A stretch of 64,000 nt of DNA from Marinomonas hwangdonensis (GCF_003721245.1 NZ_RIZG01000008.1:62001-126000); one strand, 5' to 3'. Counted from the stretch's first letter, positions 47,091-57,639 are shown. The notes: generated from the sequence alone by a model not told the origin. Translations and numbers: made by a program.

Positions 47091-47866
47091 TGGCGATTCA
47101 TCCAACTGCTTTAATTGATTCGAAAGCCGAGATCGACTCGAGTGTAGAAGTTGGTCCTTTCTCTGTTATTGGGCCGAATGTAAAAATTGGCGCGGGCAGT
47201 ATTGTCAAATCCCATGTGGTTATTAATGGCCATACGACAATCGGATCCAATAACGAAATTTATCAATTTGCTTCTGTTGGAGAGGCGAATCAAGATAAAA
47301 AGTATAAGGGTGAACCGACTAAACTCGTTATTGGCGATAATAACATCATTCGTGAAAATGCGACGATTCATCGTGGCACAGTCCAAGATAACGGCATCAC
47401 CATAATAGGTAATGATAATCTATTTATGGCGAGTACCCATGTGGGTCACGATTGTATTGTGGGAGACCACAATATCATGGCCAATTTTGCTGCCTTAGCG
47501 GGTCACGTGAAAATGGGAAGCTATGTGATTCTGGGTGGCTACACAGGTGTTCACCAGTTTTGTCAGGTAAACTCCTTTAGTATGTGCGGCATGGGATCCA
47601 TGGTGTCGAAAGACGTGCCAAGATACATTATGGTTTCTGGTAGTCCAGCAAAAGCGCATGGAATGAACTTCGAAGGGATGCGTCGCCGAGGCGTTCCAGC
47701 AGACGTTATTCGAGCACTGCGCTCCGCTTATAAAACCGTATATCGAAAAGGTCTGACGCTTGACGTTGCGCTGCAAGAGTTGGAAAAAACAACCAACAGT
47801 GACTTCCCTGAGGTGGCTGAGTTTATTTTATCCATTCGGCAGTCAAAACGCGGCATCGTCCGATAG
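47090..47866 (+). CDS. lpxA: UDP-N-acetylglucosamine acyltransferase
   Basis: First step of lipid A synthesis: 3-O-acylation of UDP-GlcNAc. The 258-residue protein is a left-handed beta-helix trimer subunit with the catalytic His in 'ASTHVGHDCIVGDHN' and 'GGYTGVHQFCQV'. The GTG start at 47090 overlaps the last base of the fabZ stop. A terminator follows. Confidence 0.97.
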   Translation: MAIHPTALIDSKAEIDSSVEVGPFSVIGPNVKIGAGSIVKSHVVINGHTTIGSNNEIYQFASVGEANQDKKYKGEPTKLVIGDNNIIRENATIHRGTVQDNGITIIGNDNLFMASTHVGHDCIVGDHNIMANFAALAGHVKMGSYVILGGYTGVHQFCQVNSFSMCGMGSMVSKDVPRYIMVSGSPAKAHGMNFEGMRRRGVPADVIRALRSAYKTVYRKGLTLDVALQELEKTTNSDFPEVAEFILSIRQSKRGIVR

Positions 47867-47885
47867 ACGTCATGCTTTAAAAGAG

Positions 47886-47912
47886 AACCCCGGACTGTTT
47901 CGGGGTTTTTTT
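47886..47912 (+). terminator. Intrinsic terminator between lpxA and lpxB
   Basis: AACCCCG (47886-47892) / CGGGGTT (47901-47907), 8-nt loop, T-run after. It would reduce transcription from the lpx operon into lpxB. Confidence 0.8.
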
Positions 47913-47931
47913 ATTATTAGAGGTTATACAA

Positions 47932-49089
47932 ATGAACGCGACGTCTCCGACACGTTACGTGATAGTGGCAGGAGAAGCTTCTGGGGATATCTTGGGAGCC
48001 AATTTAATTGCCCACTTAAAAAAGCAGCAGCCAAATGCTGTGTTTGAAGGGATTGGTGGCCCGCTTATGCAATCTCAAGGATTACAGACTCTAGTGCCCA
48101 TGGACCGTTTGTCTGTGATGGGCTTGGTTGAGGTGTTAGGTCGGTTACGGGAACTGCTGGGCATTCGTAAACGCTTATATGAATTGTGCTTGCAGAACCC
48201 TCCTACGGCTTTTATTGGCATTGATTCCCCTGATTTTAATTTGCCTTTGGCGAGAAAATTAAAACAAGCAAGTATACCGACAGTTCACTATGTTAGTCCT
48301 TCTGTTTGGGCATGGCGTCAAAAGCGAATTTTTAATATCAAAAAATCAGTTGATTTAATGTTGGCGTTGTTCCCTTTTGAATTACCCATTTACCATGAAC
48401 ACAATATTCCTGTGGTGTGTGTAGGTCATACCTTAGCGGATGACATTCCTCTTGAGAGTGACGCAAATCTTGCCAGAGGCACGTTGGGATTAGGTATTAT
48501 TCGTGGCCCTGTCTTTGCCATTCTGCCAGGATCGAGAGAAGGCGAAGTATCCCGTTTAGCCCCACTTTTTGTAGAGACCATGAAGCTGATTAAGCAGAAA
48601 GAGCCGGACGCTGTGTTTCTGATGCCGGCAGCGAATCCGGAAAGGCGGCAACAGATAGAAGCCATTCTGCATGAGGCAAATACAGAAGCCATTCTCATTG
48701 ACGGGCAGTCTCGCACTGTCATGGCCGCAGCGGACGCTATTTTGCTAGCCTCAGGAACTGCTGCCCTTGAAGCCATGTTAGTCAAGCGCCCCATGGTTGT
48801 GTCTTATAAAGTGAATCGACTGACCTATGCGATTATGAAACGTATGTTAAAGGTGCCTTATGTGTCTTTGCCAAACCTGTTGGCCAATGAGCCATTAGTG
48901 CCTGAACTGCTTCAAGACGCAGCGACACCAGAGAATTTGGCCACTAGTCTGTTGCAGACTTGGCGTTCTTTTATGGGCGACAAAGCAATTCAAGCGAAAT
49001 ATTTAGCGCTGCACAAAATGTTACGCAAAGAAGCGGGAGATGAAGCGACTAAAGCCATTATTTCCATGATTGAAAGTAAGGCTAAGTGA
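47932..49089 (+). CDS. lpxB: Lipid-A-disaccharide synthase
   Basis: GT19 glycosyltransferase that joins UDP-2,3-diacylglucosamine and lipid X. The 385-residue protein starts '[19 protein letters not shown]' and has '[15 protein letters not shown]', '[18 protein letters not shown]' and '[15 protein letters not shown]'. AGAGG precedes the ATG. The gene lies 65 bp after lpxA, past a terminator-like hairpin, and its stop overlaps the rnhB start. Confidence 0.96.
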   Translation: MNATSPTRYVIVAGEASGDILGANLIAHLKKQQPNAVFEGIGGPLMQSQGLQTLVPMDRLSVMGLVEVLGRLRELLGIRKRLYELCLQNPPTAFIGIDSPDFNLPLARKLKQASIPTVHYVSPSVWAWRQKRIFNIKKSVDLMLALFPFELPIYHEHNIPVVCVGHTLADDIPLESDANLARGTLGLGIIRGPVFAILPGSREGEVSRLAPLFVETMKLIKQKEPDAVFLMPAANPERRQQIEAILHEANTEAILIDGQSRTVMAAADAILLASGTAALEAMLVKRPMVVSYKVNRLTYAIMKRMLKVPYVSLPNLLANEPLVPELLQDAATPENLATSLLQTWRSFMGDKAIQAKYLALHKMLRKEAGDEATKAIISMIESKAK

Positions 49090-49688
49090 TGGAACCTTTC
49101 GTTAGTCAAATCTATTTTGGTGACCTGTTGGCTGGAACCGACGAGGCTGGCAGAGGTCCTTTAGCCGGAGAAGTCGTGGCGGCTGCGGTTATTTTGAATC
49201 CGAAACGGCCCATTGTCGGGCTAAATGACTCAAAGAAACTAAGTGAAAAAAAGCGTGAAGCCTTGTTCATTGAGATTCAGGAAAAGGCGCTGGCGTTTGG
49301 TATTGCCAGCGCAACGGTAGAAGAGATTGATCAGTTAAATATTTTGCATGCCAGTATGTTGGCGATGTCCCGGGCTGTTGCACAGTTAAGTGTCGCACCA
49401 GAACATGTTTTAGTTGATGGTAATCGTCTGCCTCTAAATTTGCCTTGTCCTGCGGAGGCTGTTGTTAAAGGTGATGCACGCCATAAGGCGATTGCCGCTG
49501 CGTCTATATTGGCTAAAGTGACCCGTGACAAAATGATTGTCGAAGCATCTATGCATTATCCGCACTACGGGTTTGAAAAGCATAAAGGTTACCCGACGGC
49601 TCAACACCTTGAAGCTCTGAATTTACATGGCATTACGCCACTGCACAGGCGCAGTTTTGCGCCAGTTAAAAAGATTTTAGAGAGGTAG
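49089..49688 (+). CDS. rnhB: Ribonuclease HII
   Basis: Removes RNA, including single ribonucleotides, from DNA duplexes. About 199 residues; the acidic catalytic residues lie in '[15 protein letters not shown]' near the N-terminus and later Asp residues ('LVDGN', '[22 protein letters not shown]'). ATG 49089 overlaps the lpxB stop; a GTG at 49086 is one codon earlier. dnaE follows after 4 bp. Confidence 0.95.
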   Translation: MEPFVSQIYFGDLLAGTDEAGRGPLAGEVVAAAVILNPKRPIVGLNDSKKLSEKKREALFIEIQEKALAFGIASATVEEIDQLNILHASMLAMSRAVAQLSVAPEHVLVDGNRLPLNLPCPAEAVVKGDARHKAIAAASILAKVTRDKMIVEASMHYPHYGFEKHKGYPTAQHLEALNLHGITPLHRRSFAPVKKILER

Positions 49689-49692
49689 TATT

Positions 49693-52600
49693 GTGTCGGT
49701 ATCCTTCATACATTTGCGTTTGCATACCGAGTTTTCCTTGGTGGATGGGCTGGTTAAAATAAAAGAGTTACTCGCGACTACAGAGCGTTTAGCTATGCCA
49801 AGCGTTGCCATGACCGACGAGAATAATTTGTGCGGTTTTGTGCGCTTTTATAAAGGCGCTATGGAAAAGGGCATCAAGCCAATTTGTGGTGTTGATGTGA
49901 TGTTAGCCGAAGACGACGATGTCGATACTCGTTACCGTCTTACTTTATTGGCGACGTCAAATAAAGGTTATAAAAATATCATTGCCATCATTTCTAAAGG
50001 CTATCAATTAGGGCAGGTAGAAGGCCGTCCTGTTATTCAGCGCGAGTGGATAGAAGCGCATAGCGAAGACGTGATTGCTTTATCGGGCGCAGGCTACGGC
50101 GACGTGGGTATTTTGTTGCAAAAGGGCCGCTCAGAGCAGGCGATCACACGTTTACAGTATTGGATGTCTGTTTTTCCAGATCGTTTTTATGTCGAGTTAC
50201 AGCGCACCAGCCGTCCGGGTGAGGAAGATTACATCCATGCCGTGGTGCCTTTAGCGAGTGAATTAGATTGCCCTGTCGTGGCAACCAATGATGTTCGCTT
50301 TTTGAAACGAGAAAACTTTGAAGCCCATGAAGCGCGTGTGTGTATTCACGATGGTGTCACACTGGATGATCCACGCCGTAAACGTCGCTATTCCGAGGAA
50401 CAATACTTTAAGACGCCAGAAGAAATGGCTGAGCTTTTCCAAGATATCCCTGAAGCACTTGAAAATACGGTAGAGATTGCCAAGCGTTGTAGCGTGGATG
50501 TGCTATTGGGTGAGTACTTTTTGCCCGATTATCCTGTGCCTGACGGTATGACGATGGAGACCTTCTTCAGCAAGTTGTCTTATGATGGTCTTGTTGAGCG
50601 CTTTAATTTCCTGACTAAAAAATATGGTGAGCGCATTGAAAAGCGTCGTCAGGAATATTGGGATCGGTTGGATTTTGAGTTAACCATCATTAATCAAATG
50701 GGTTTTCCTGGTTACTTCCTAATCGTAATGGATTTTATCCAATGGGCGAAAGACAACGGTATACCCGTTGGCCCTGGTCGTGGTTCTGGTGCGGGGTCTT
50801 TGGTGGCTTATGCATTGAAAATTACCGACCTCGATCCGTTGGAATACGATTTGCTATTTGAGCGATTCTTGAACCCAGAACGGGTATCTATGCCGGATTT
50901 CGATATCGACTTTTGTATGGATAATCGAGATCGTGTGATCGACTATGTTTCTCGTACTTATGGCCGAGATGCGGTGTCTCAGATCATTACCTTTGGTGCC
51001 ATGGCGGCGAAAGCCGTTGTTCGAGATGTGGCTAGGGTACAAGGTAAGCCATACAGTTTGGGTGATAAACTGTCTAAGCTCATTCCGTTTGAAATTGGTA
51101 TGACACTGAAAAAAGCATTAGAAGAAGAACCTGCATTGCCTGAATTTTTAGCAGGTGATGAAGATGCTGCCGAAGTGATGGAAATGGCGATTTCTCTAGA
51201 AGGCGTGGTACGTAACTTTGGTAAGCATGCCGGTGGTGTCGTTATTGCGCCAACCAAGTTGATCGATTTTGCCCCGCTTTACTGTGAAGAAGACGGTTCT
51301 GGTCTGGTGACCCAATACGATAAGAATGACGTGGAAGAAGCGGGTCTAGTTAAGTTTGACTTTCTAGGACTTAAAACACTGACCGTAGTAGATTGGGCAG
51401 TAAAAAACATTGATGCGATTAATGCCTTAGAAGGCAAACCGCCGCTCGATATTGCGCTTATCGATCTGGAAGATAAATCAACGTATGAGTTGCTCAAACG
51501 TGCTGAAACGACAGCGGTCTTTCAGCTTGAATCCCGCGGTATGAAAGAGCTGATTAAAAAGCTGCTGCCATCGCGCTTTGAGGATATTATCGCTTTAGTA
51601 GCCTTGTATCGACCAGGGCCTCTGGGCTCAGGGATGGTGGACGACTTTATTAACCGTAAGCACGGTAGAGCAGAGTTGGCCTTTCCTCACCCAGATTATC
51701 AACATCAAGATCTGATTCCTGTCTTAGAGCCCACTTACGGTATTATTTTGTATCAAGAGCAGGTAATGCAGATTGCTCAGGTACTGGCTAAATTTTCTTT
51801 AGGTGGTGCCGACTTATTGCGTCGAGCCATGGGTAAGAAAAAGCCTGAGGTGATGGCTGAACAGCGTTTATTATTCATGGAAGGCGCCCTCAAAAATAAC
51901 ATTGATAAAGATTTGTCCGGCAATATATTTGATTTGATGGAAAAATTTGCTGGGTATGGTTTTAACAAATCTCACTCAGCAGCCTATGCACTGGTTTCCT
52001 ATCAGACGGCTTGGCTAAAAAATCATTATCCGGCGCCCTTTATGGCCGCTGTATTGTCTGCTGATATGCAGAACACCGACAAGATTGTGATCTTTATCGA
52101 AGAATGTCGTTCCATGAAGCTCGTATTGGAGCTGCCGAATGTGAACGAATCTGTATATAAATTTACAGTCAATCCCGCTGGTGCCATTGTGTATGGGTTG
52201 GGAGCAATTAAGGGCGTTGGTGAGGGTCCAATCGAAGCCATCGTCGAGGCTCGAAAAGAGGGGCCTTTTGAACATATTTTCGATTTTTGTCAGCGGGTGG
52301 GACGTCGAGTAAACAAGCGAGTCATGGAAGCCTTGGTTCGCTCTGGTGCTTTCGATACCATTGGCCCAAATAGAGCGACCTTGTTTGCCTGCATTGATGA
52401 AGCGCTAAAAAGAGCGGTTCAGAGTGCCAAAGATCAAGACGCTGGCATGATGGATTTGTTCGGTGTTACCGTTGAGGAGAGCACTGATGATGCCTATAAA
52501 GACGTTGGGCTTCAGCATGAATGGCCGCCACGACAACGACTAGACGGCGAAAAAGATACGTTAGGCTTGTACGTCACTGGCCATCCGATTGACGAATATG

Positions 52601-53169
52601 AGCGAGAAATTCGTCGTTTTGCTCGTTCAAAAATCGTCGATTTGCAGCCCAAACGTGGCGATACGCAAATTATGGCGGGGCTAATCGTTGATTTGCGTAT
52701 TACCAAGAGTAAAAAAGGAGGCAATATTGCTTTTGTGACGTTAGATGACCGCTCCGCGCGTATTGAAGTAACGGTGTTTCCTGACAGTTACGAGAGCTTC
52801 AGATCGGCTATTGTGAAAGATGAAGTGGTGATCGTAGAAGGTGAAATTACGGTTGATGAGTTTCGAGGCGGTCAGAAAGTCATTGCGCGTAATATTTTAG
52901 ATATGGCGCAAGCACGTGTCCGATATGTTGAGGCACTGCGCATTTCTTGGTCATCGGACATGGTCCAGCCGGCAGAAATTAAGGTGCTGGCAAACCTTAT
53001 GAAGCCTTATCAGGGTGATGGCTGTGATGTGGTTATCGGTTTTGAAACAGCGCAAGCTTGTGGCGATTTACGGCTTGGAAATGGTTGGAAAGTTCGACCA
53101 GATGACGAATTAATTCATCAACTACAGAAACAATACGGTAAACAAAATGTTCAGTTAGTGTATACTTAA
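49693..53169 (+). CDS. dnaE: DNA polymerase III subunit alpha
   Basis: Replicative polymerase. The 1158-residue protein begins with a PHP domain ('FIHLRLHTEFSLVDG'), then the Pol III core with the catalytic aspartates in 'PDFDIDFCMDNRDRVI' (about 395-410), a helix-hairpin-helix region ('IVYGLGAIKGVGEGPIEAIVEAR') and a C-terminal OB fold ('IMAGLIVDLRITKSKKGGNIAFVTLDD') and tau-binding part. GTG start at 49693, 4 bp after rnhB. Confidence 0.97.
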   Translation: MSVSFIHLRLHTEFSLVDGLVKIKELLATTERLAMPSVAMTDENNLCGFVRFYKGAMEKGIKPICGVDVMLAEDDDVDTRYRLTLLATSNKGYKNIIAIISKGYQLGQVEGRPVIQREWIEAHSEDVIALSGAGYGDVGILLQKGRSEQAITRLQYWMSVFPDRFYVELQRTSRPGEEDYIHAVVPLASELDCPVVATNDVRFLKRENFEAHEARVCIHDGVTLDDPRRKRRYSEEQYFKTPEEMAELFQDIPEALENTVEIAKRCSVDVLLGEYFLPDYPVPDGMTMETFFSKLSYDGLVERFNFLTKKYGERIEKRRQEYWDRLDFELTIINQMGFPGYFLIVMDFIQWAKDNGIPVGPGRGSGAGSLVAYALKITDLDPLEYDLLFERFLNPERVSMPDFDIDFCMDNRDRVIDYVSRTYGRDAVSQIITFGAMAAKAVVRDVARVQGKPYSLGDKLSKLIPFEIGMTLKKALEEEPALPEFLAGDEDAAEVMEMAISLEGVVRNFGKHAGGVVIAPTKLIDFAPLYCEEDGSGLVTQYDKNDVEEAGLVKFDFLGLKTLTVVDWAVKNIDAINALEGKPPLDIALIDLEDKSTYELLKRAETTAVFQLESRGMKELIKKLLPSRFEDIIALVALYRPGPLGSGMVDDFINRKHGRAELAFPHPDYQHQDLIPVLEPTYGIILYQEQVMQIAQVLAKFSLGGADLLRRAMGKKKPEVMAEQRLLFMEGALKNNIDKDLSGNIFDLMEKFAGYGFNKSHSAAYALVSYQTAWLKNHYPAPFMAAVLSADMQNTDKIVIFIEECRSMKLVLELPNVNESVYKFTVNPAGAIVYGLGAIKGVGEGPIEAIVEARKEGPFEHIFDFCQRVGRRVNKRVMEALVRSGAFDTIGPNRATLFACIDEALKRAVQSAKDQDAGMMDLFGVTVEESTDDAYKDVGLQHEWPPRQRLDGEKDTLGLYVTGHPIDEYEREIRRFARSKIVDLQPKRGDTQIMAGLIVDLRITKSKKGGNIAFVTLDDRSARIEVTVFPDSYESFRSAIVKDEVVIVEGEITVDEFRGGQKVIARNILDMAQARVRYVEALRISWSSDMVQPAEIKVLANLMKPYQGDGCDVVIGFETAQACGDLRLGNGWKVRPDDELIHQLQKQYGKQNVQLVYT

Positions 53170-53284
53170 AAGTATTTACTGGTTTTTATGATGGAGTGCG
53201 TCCCAGAGACACGCTTAAAGCTGTAGGGCAGGCGGTGCTTTGTCCTTGAATTTGATGGCAACCCAATAAGTAGTGTGATTAAAC

Positions 53285-54232
53285 ATGAATTTAAATTATC
53301 TCCCTTTTGAGCAGCCGATTGCTGAGCTCGAACAAAAAATTCAAGAGTTACGTTTAGTCGGTAACGATAATGAACTCAATATTGGCGATGAAATTAGTCG
53401 TCTTGAAGATAAAAAAATAGCGCTTACTAAAAGTCTATTTAGTAATCTTGGCGCGTGGGAAGTGTCTCAATTAGCTCGTCATCCCAAACGTCCTTATACT
53501 CTTGATTATATCGAGCATGTTTTTACTGATTTTGAAGAAATGCATGGTGATCGCCATTATGCAGATGATCGTGCCATTGTCGGTGGTATTGCTCGCTTAG
53601 AGGGACGTCCTGTGATGGTTATCGGCCATCAGAAAGGTCGTGAGGTGAAAGAAAAAGTTCTGCGTAACTTTGGTATGCCTCGTCCGGAAGGTTATCGTAA
53701 AGCGCTGCGTCTTATGGAAACGGCAGAACGTTTTCATATGCCTATTGTGACCTTGATTGACACACCTGGGGCGTATCCTGGTATTGGTGCTGAAGAACGT
53801 GGTCAGAGTGAAGCCATTGCATTTAACTTAGCCGTTATGTCTCGTCTTAAAACACCGATTATTTCAACCGTTATTGGCGAAGGTGGTTCTGGTGGTGCCT
53901 TGGCGATTGGTGTTTGCGACGAACTCATGATGTTGCAATATGGTACTTATTCGGTTATTTCACCAGAAGGCTGTGCGTCTATTCTGTGGAAAAGTGCAGA
54001 TCGAGCGTCTGATGCGGCGAAGGCGATGGGTATCACGGCTCAGCGTCTACAAGAACTAGGCTTTGTCGATACTATTATTCCTGAGCCATTGGGCGGTGCG
54101 CATTTCTCTCATCAAGAAATGGCATTGAGTTTGAAGAAGAATATCCTAGCGGCATTAGATCGAATGGAAGCGTTAACGACCGAAGAGTTGTTGGCTCGTC
54201 GATACAATCGATTGATGTCTTACGGCTTGTAA
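53285..54232 (+). CDS. accA: Acetyl-CoA carboxylase carboxyltransferase subunit alpha
   Basis: With AccD transfers the carboxyl group from carboxybiotin to acetyl-CoA. The 315-residue protein has the N-terminal helices '[15 protein letters not shown]', '[23 protein letters not shown]' and '[17 protein letters not shown]' oxyanion-hole motifs. It follows dnaE by 115 bp, the usual gammaproteobacterial order, and ends before a terminator. Confidence 0.98.
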   Translation: MNLNYLPFEQPIAELEQKIQELRLVGNDNELNIGDEISRLEDKKIALTKSLFSNLGAWEVSQLARHPKRPYTLDYIEHVFTDFEEMHGDRHYADDRAIVGGIARLEGRPVMVIGHQKGREVKEKVLRNFGMPRPEGYRKALRLMETAERFHMPIVTLIDTPGAYPGIGAEERGQSEAIAFNLAVMSRLKTPIISTVIGEGGSGGALAIGVCDELMMLQYGTYSVISPEGCASILWKSADRASDAAKAMGITAQRLQELGFVDTIIPEPLGGAHFSHQEMALSLKKNILAALDRMEALTTEELLARRYNRLMSYGL

Positions 54233-54248
54233 GTTTTCTTGTTTTTAT

Positions 54249-54276
54249 AAAAGCCTCCTGCTTAGGGGGCTTTTTT
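54249..54276 (+). terminator. Intrinsic terminator after accA
   Basis: AAAAGCCTCC (54249-54258) / GGGGGCTTTT (54265-54274), one U-G pair, 6-nt loop, T-tail. Confidence 0.85.
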
Positions 54277-54336
54277 GTTCCTAGCTGTAGACGGCTTAAA
54301 CACAGCGTTTAATTGGGCTAATTGAGATTAAGTCAT

Positions 54337-55665
54337 ATGGCATATCCAGCATCGAAACCACTGCTTTCTGTTTCTCCTATACAATTTGATCCAATATGGA
54401 TAGAAGAGGTATTTCGTCTATTCGACGTGGTGTGGATAGGGTTCAGTGGCGGTGTGGACTCTCATGTGTTGCTGCATTCATTAAATCATCAGTTATCCGT
54501 AGTGCAGAGAGAAAAACTCAGAGCGATTTATATTCACCATGGACTGAGTGTTAATGCTGACCATTGGTTGAACCATTGTGAACGGATTTGTCGTCAACTT
54601 GGAGTAACGTTTACCGCTGAACACGTACAGATAAAAACACAAGCGTCCCTTGAAGACGCTGCCCGCAATGCGCGATATCACGCTTTTGAAAAGCGCATGG
54701 GAAAGAACGACGTGATCTTGTTGGCCCATCATGGCGGTGATCAAGCCGAGACCGTGTTGTTTCGGTTGCTGCGCGGGACAGGAGGTAAAGGCTTGGCGGG
54801 CATTCCTCAACAAAGGCCCATTGGTACACAGGGTTCAACTTTGATGCGTCCTTTGCTGACGGCTTCAAAAGACGACATTTTGCGCTATGCCCATCATCAG
54901 CAGTTAGAGTGGGTGGATGACGAGTCCAATCTAGATGAAGCGTTTACTCGTAATTTTTTGCGTCAGAGTGTGGTGCCCGTACTCAAACGCCGTTTTGCGC
55001 AAATGGAGCGGAATATTGCCTCAAGTGCTCAGCGTGTTGCGGTGGATTACCTTATGCTATCGCAGTTTGCGAATCAGCAATTAACTCAGTGGTGTGATGC
55101 GTTCGGTGGTTTGAAGCTGTCTTACCTGGCGGATAAAAATCTGGATGAGCGGCTATTTTGGTGGCGCTACTTTCTGGATTCCCATGGGGTATCTTTACCC
55201 CATGCTCAGCTTGAGAGTATTGAGGCGATGTTTTCTAGTGCAGAAGATAAGCAGCCAGCCTGTATTCTGACTAACCTACGCTTGCAACGGCATCAAAATA
55301 CAGTGTATGTATTGCCCATTGACCAAGAAGTGGCACTGGGGGAATTAACTGTCGGAGAAAGTATGGTGCGACCGTTTGATGAGGTGTGTGTTCATGCCAC
55401 TGGGTGTGAGCTAAAACCACGTCCTCAGGGTGTTGACCTACTCATGAAAAGCGGTAAAACGCGGAAATTGAAAAAATGGCTGAACGATCAGCAAGTACCG
55501 AGCTGGTGGCGTGAGCACTTGCCTTATATTTATCAAGGCAACGAATTAATAGCGATAGGCACACTTTGGCAACACCCGGAATACGATTCCATTCAAGTGG
55601 TGTGGATGGTGCGCGAGCGTTTGCCTTTCCCAACATCGAGTTCCCAGATTTCAGAGAGAGATTAA
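54337..55665 (+). CDS. tilS: tRNA(Ile)-lysidine synthetase
   Basis: Converts C34 of tRNA-Ile(CAU) to lysidine so that it reads AUA. The N-type ATP pyrophosphatase P-loop 'GFSGGVDSHVLLH' is near residue 33 and 'LAHHGGDQAETVLFRLLRG' follows; a central TilS substrate-binding domain and C-terminal domain complete the 442 residues. I prefer ATG 54337; TTG 54322 in frame is an alternative, and neither has a strong ribosome-binding site. The 3' end overlaps the convergent kinase gene by 15 bp. In related genomes pyrG usually follows directly; here the accessory island intervenes. Confidence 0.95.
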   Translation: MAYPASKPLLSVSPIQFDPIWIEEVFRLFDVVWIGFSGGVDSHVLLHSLNHQLSVVQREKLRAIYIHHGLSVNADHWLNHCERICRQLGVTFTAEHVQIKTQASLEDAARNARYHAFEKRMGKNDVILLAHHGGDQAETVLFRLLRGTGGKGLAGIPQQRPIGTQGSTLMRPLLTASKDDILRYAHHQQLEWVDDESNLDEAFTRNFLRQSVVPVLKRRFAQMERNIASSAQRVAVDYLMLSQFANQQLTQWCDAFGGLKLSYLADKNLDERLFWWRYFLDSHGVSLPHAQLESIEAMFSSAEDKQPACILTNLRLQRHQNTVYVLPIDQEVALGELTVGESMVRPFDEVCVHATGCELKPRPQGVDLLMKSGKTRKLKKWLNDQQVPSWWREHLPYIYQGNELIAIGTLWQHPEYDSIQVVWMVRERLPFPTSSSQISERD

Positions 55666-56331
55666 CCAGTTTGCACGGTCTTTACTGCTTTCTACCAGCT
55701 CAGCATTGCGCCCATCATTTTGCATAATCCGCTCCATGGCTTGCTCGTGACTCATTCCCCATGCGGCCATATGCCGTTGTGCAAGGCGTTCAATCGATAC
55801 ATCAAGAGGAACGTCTAAAAACCAATGTTCATCAAACAGAGCGAGTGCATCTTGCCAGCCGTGGTTCTGATGTAATAAGTACAAGCCTTCAACCAAAACG
55901 ACCTTGATGTCCTTTTGAATGGTTAGGTCATCAGCCATTGGGTCTCCAAGAGAATGGTCAAAGCTTGGCCACAGAACATCTTTTGTAAGATAGGCGTGTT
56001 TTATGTCTTTCACTCGCTGTACAAAGGCGGCACTGTCAAATGTCCAAGGGGCGCCACGTCTTGCGAAAGCCGCATCAGGATCGGGTAATGTACGTAGTTG
56101 CGCTTTTGATAGGTGGAAACCATCCATAGACAGACAGGCGATTTGGTCCGTTGTTTGAGTATTAAAAGACGACGCTAAATAGGCTGCTAAGGTGCTTTTG
56201 CCAGATCCTGGGCCTCCCGTAAGACCAATAAGCACCCTGTCTGGTTGATCAAGATAATCGTCGAGTTTATTGAGGGCCGATGTAATGTCTGTTGAGTTCG
56301 CATAAAAATGATCGAGTTTGGATGTCGTCAT
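55651..56331 (-). CDS. P-loop kinase of the uridine/pantothenate kinase-like superfamily
   Basis: The 226-residue protein has Walker A 'GLTGGPGSGKSTLAAYL' near residue 36, 'SMDGFHLSKAQL' (typical of the PRK/uridine kinase/YggC/FrcK group), 'RRGAPWTFD', 'WPSFDH' and 'VVLVEGLYLL' with the catalytic-type Glu. The substrate, probably a small alcohol or sugar, is not known. The ATG at 56331 is chosen because AAGGAA lies 8 nt upstream; an upstream Met would add 17 unlikely residues. It overlaps tilS by 15 bp tail to tail. Confidence 0.8.
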   Translation of the reverse strand: MTTSKLDHFYANSTDITSALNKLDDYLDQPDRVLIGLTGGPGSGKSTLAAYLASSFNTQTTDQIACLSMDGFHLSKAQLRTLPDPDAAFARRGAPWTFDSAAFVQRVKDIKHAYLTKDVLWPSFDHSLGDPMADDLTIQKDIKVVLVEGLYLLHQNHGWQDALALFDEHWFLDVPLDVSIERLAQRHMAAWGMSHEQAMERIMQNDGRNAELVESSKDRANWLISL

Positions 56332-56455
56332 ATGTTTTTCCTTCTTGTTATTTTTAGCGACTTTAGCAAGATAATGCAGCATTTATACGCTATTTGGCGT
56401 GAACTAAGAAAGCGTATTTCTCGTACAAGTATAAAATCAGCCAAGGTGTCGCCTT

Positions 56456-56752
56456 ATGTTATTAAAAGAGCTCAAAAAAATCAGCGTTGTGGATAAAGTA
56501 AAATTGCATTCACTTGAGTCCAATTTGTATCAATTATCCATTGTGATCGATGGCCAAGAGGAGTACATAAAAACCGATCAAGGCCGCTTTTTGACCAGCC
56601 ATAATAAACTGGAATTACAGGCCTTGTTTAAAGATAAAACAGTGGGTTCCATGGTGTTGTGCCACCAAAGTGCCTATGACGAAATGGTGGGTCAGCCCAT
56701 TGGTAAAGGTAATGCGCTGGAAGTTCCGTTAGGGAACACGGACCTGTCCTAG
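56456..56752 (+). CDS. Small uncharacterised protein, DUF6482-like
   Basis: A 98-residue protein resembling small Pseudomonas proteins of the DUF6482 type: 'LHSLESNLYQLSIVIDGQEEYI' at the start and 'YDEMVGQPIGKGNALEVPL' at the end. No membrane segment or signal peptide. It is divergent from the kinase gene and convergent with vanR. The family assignment is from memory of the pattern and is moderate; the function is unknown. Confidence 0.65.
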   Translation: MLLKELKKISVVDKVKLHSLESNLYQLSIVIDGQEEYIKTDQGRFLTSHNKLELQALFKDKTVGSMVLCHQSAYDEMVGQPIGKGNALEVPLGNTDLS

Positions 56753-56792
56753 ATCCACCCTGCTGTTCGATGTAACGTTTTCTTAGATAGTG

Positions 56793-57506
56793 TTATTTAG
56801 ACTGTATAACGTGAACTTTTTCACCGTTTTCTTCTTTTTGTGAGAAGGTTTTCGCGTAACCTAGCGTCGCGTTGGCATGTTCCCGCATGATGGCTTCAGC
56901 GCGGCTGCCTTGTCCGTTGTGGATGGCGTCAAATACCGCGTGGTGATGCATGTGGGCGAAATTAAAGCGGCGATACTCTTGAGTCAAGTTGTTGCGATCG
57001 AAAGCCAAGGCACTAACCGATGCAAAAGGTAGGTGCTCATTACGGCTCAATGCTTCAGCGATGGCAGGGTTTAAGCTGGCTTCGATGATAATCTGGTGAA
57101 AGCGCTGATTCATGTCGTGGTATATGGCGAGGTCTTGTTCATTGATGTTACCTTTCGCAAACAAGTCATCGCCTTGTTTTAATAATTCTCGTAATTCATT
57201 GGTCTGTGCTTTCGATAGTGTATTTTCTGCTGCTTGCCTAGCGGCCAACCCTTCTAGTACGCCTCGCACTTCGATAGATCCGCTAATTTCTGCCTGTGTT
57301 ACTCGGCGTACCCTATAGCCTCGACCTGATAATTTGGTTAGTAGGCCTTCTTGTTCTAGAGTTCGAAAGGCAATGCGAACAGGTGTCCGAGAAACCCCCA
57401 ATTGCTCCGCTGTGGGAATTTCCGCAAGGCGTTGTCCTGACTCAAGCTCTCCAGACAAAATCATTTGGCGTAAACGGCTGATAACATGTTGGCCCGGTTT
57501 GCTCAT
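56793..57506 (-). CDS. vanR: GntR-family (FCD-type) repressor VanR
   Basis: Expected vanillate-responsive repressor. The 237-residue protein has an N-terminal winged helix ('VISRLRQMILSGELESGQRLAEIPTAEQLGVSRTPVRIAFRTLEQEGLL') in which only short segments need be noted: the recognition helix is around residues 33-50. The C-terminal FCD ligand domain has metal-type His residues ('YHDMNQRFHQ', 'HMHHHAVFDAI', 'MREHANAT'). It is divergent from vanA with 226 bp between, which hold three VanR operator palindromes. AAAGG precedes the ATG. Context and operators make the assignment strong. Confidence 0.9.
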   Translation of the reverse strand: MSKPGQHVISRLRQMILSGELESGQRLAEIPTAEQLGVSRTPVRIAFRTLEQEGLLTKLSGRGYRVRRVTQAEISGSIEVRGVLEGLAARQAAENTLSKAQTNELRELLKQGDDLFAKGNINEQDLAIYHDMNQRFHQIIIEASLNPAIAEALSRNEHLPFASVSALAFDRNNLTQEYRRFNFAHMHHHAVFDAIHNGQGSRAEAIMREHANATLGYAKTFSQKEENGEKVHVIQSK

Positions 57507-57570
57507 TGAGTCTGCCTTTGTGTGATTGATAAAAAATAATCATAACGTAAATACCGGAAAAAAAGTAACC

Positions 57571-57582
57571 ATTGGATCCAAT
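57571..57582. promoter_or_regulatory. VanR operator O1
   Basis: Perfect 12-bp palindrome ATTGGATCCAAT, 65 bp upstream of the vanR start and just upstream of a candidate leftward promoter (TTACTT-N18-TATGAT read on the minus strand). The same sequence is the known operator of Caulobacter VanR. Confidence 0.88.
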
Positions 57583-57639
57583 TGATAATCTTCTATTTTT
57601 CAACTGCTTAGCTTGTTAACTATTATTCATAATATAAAT

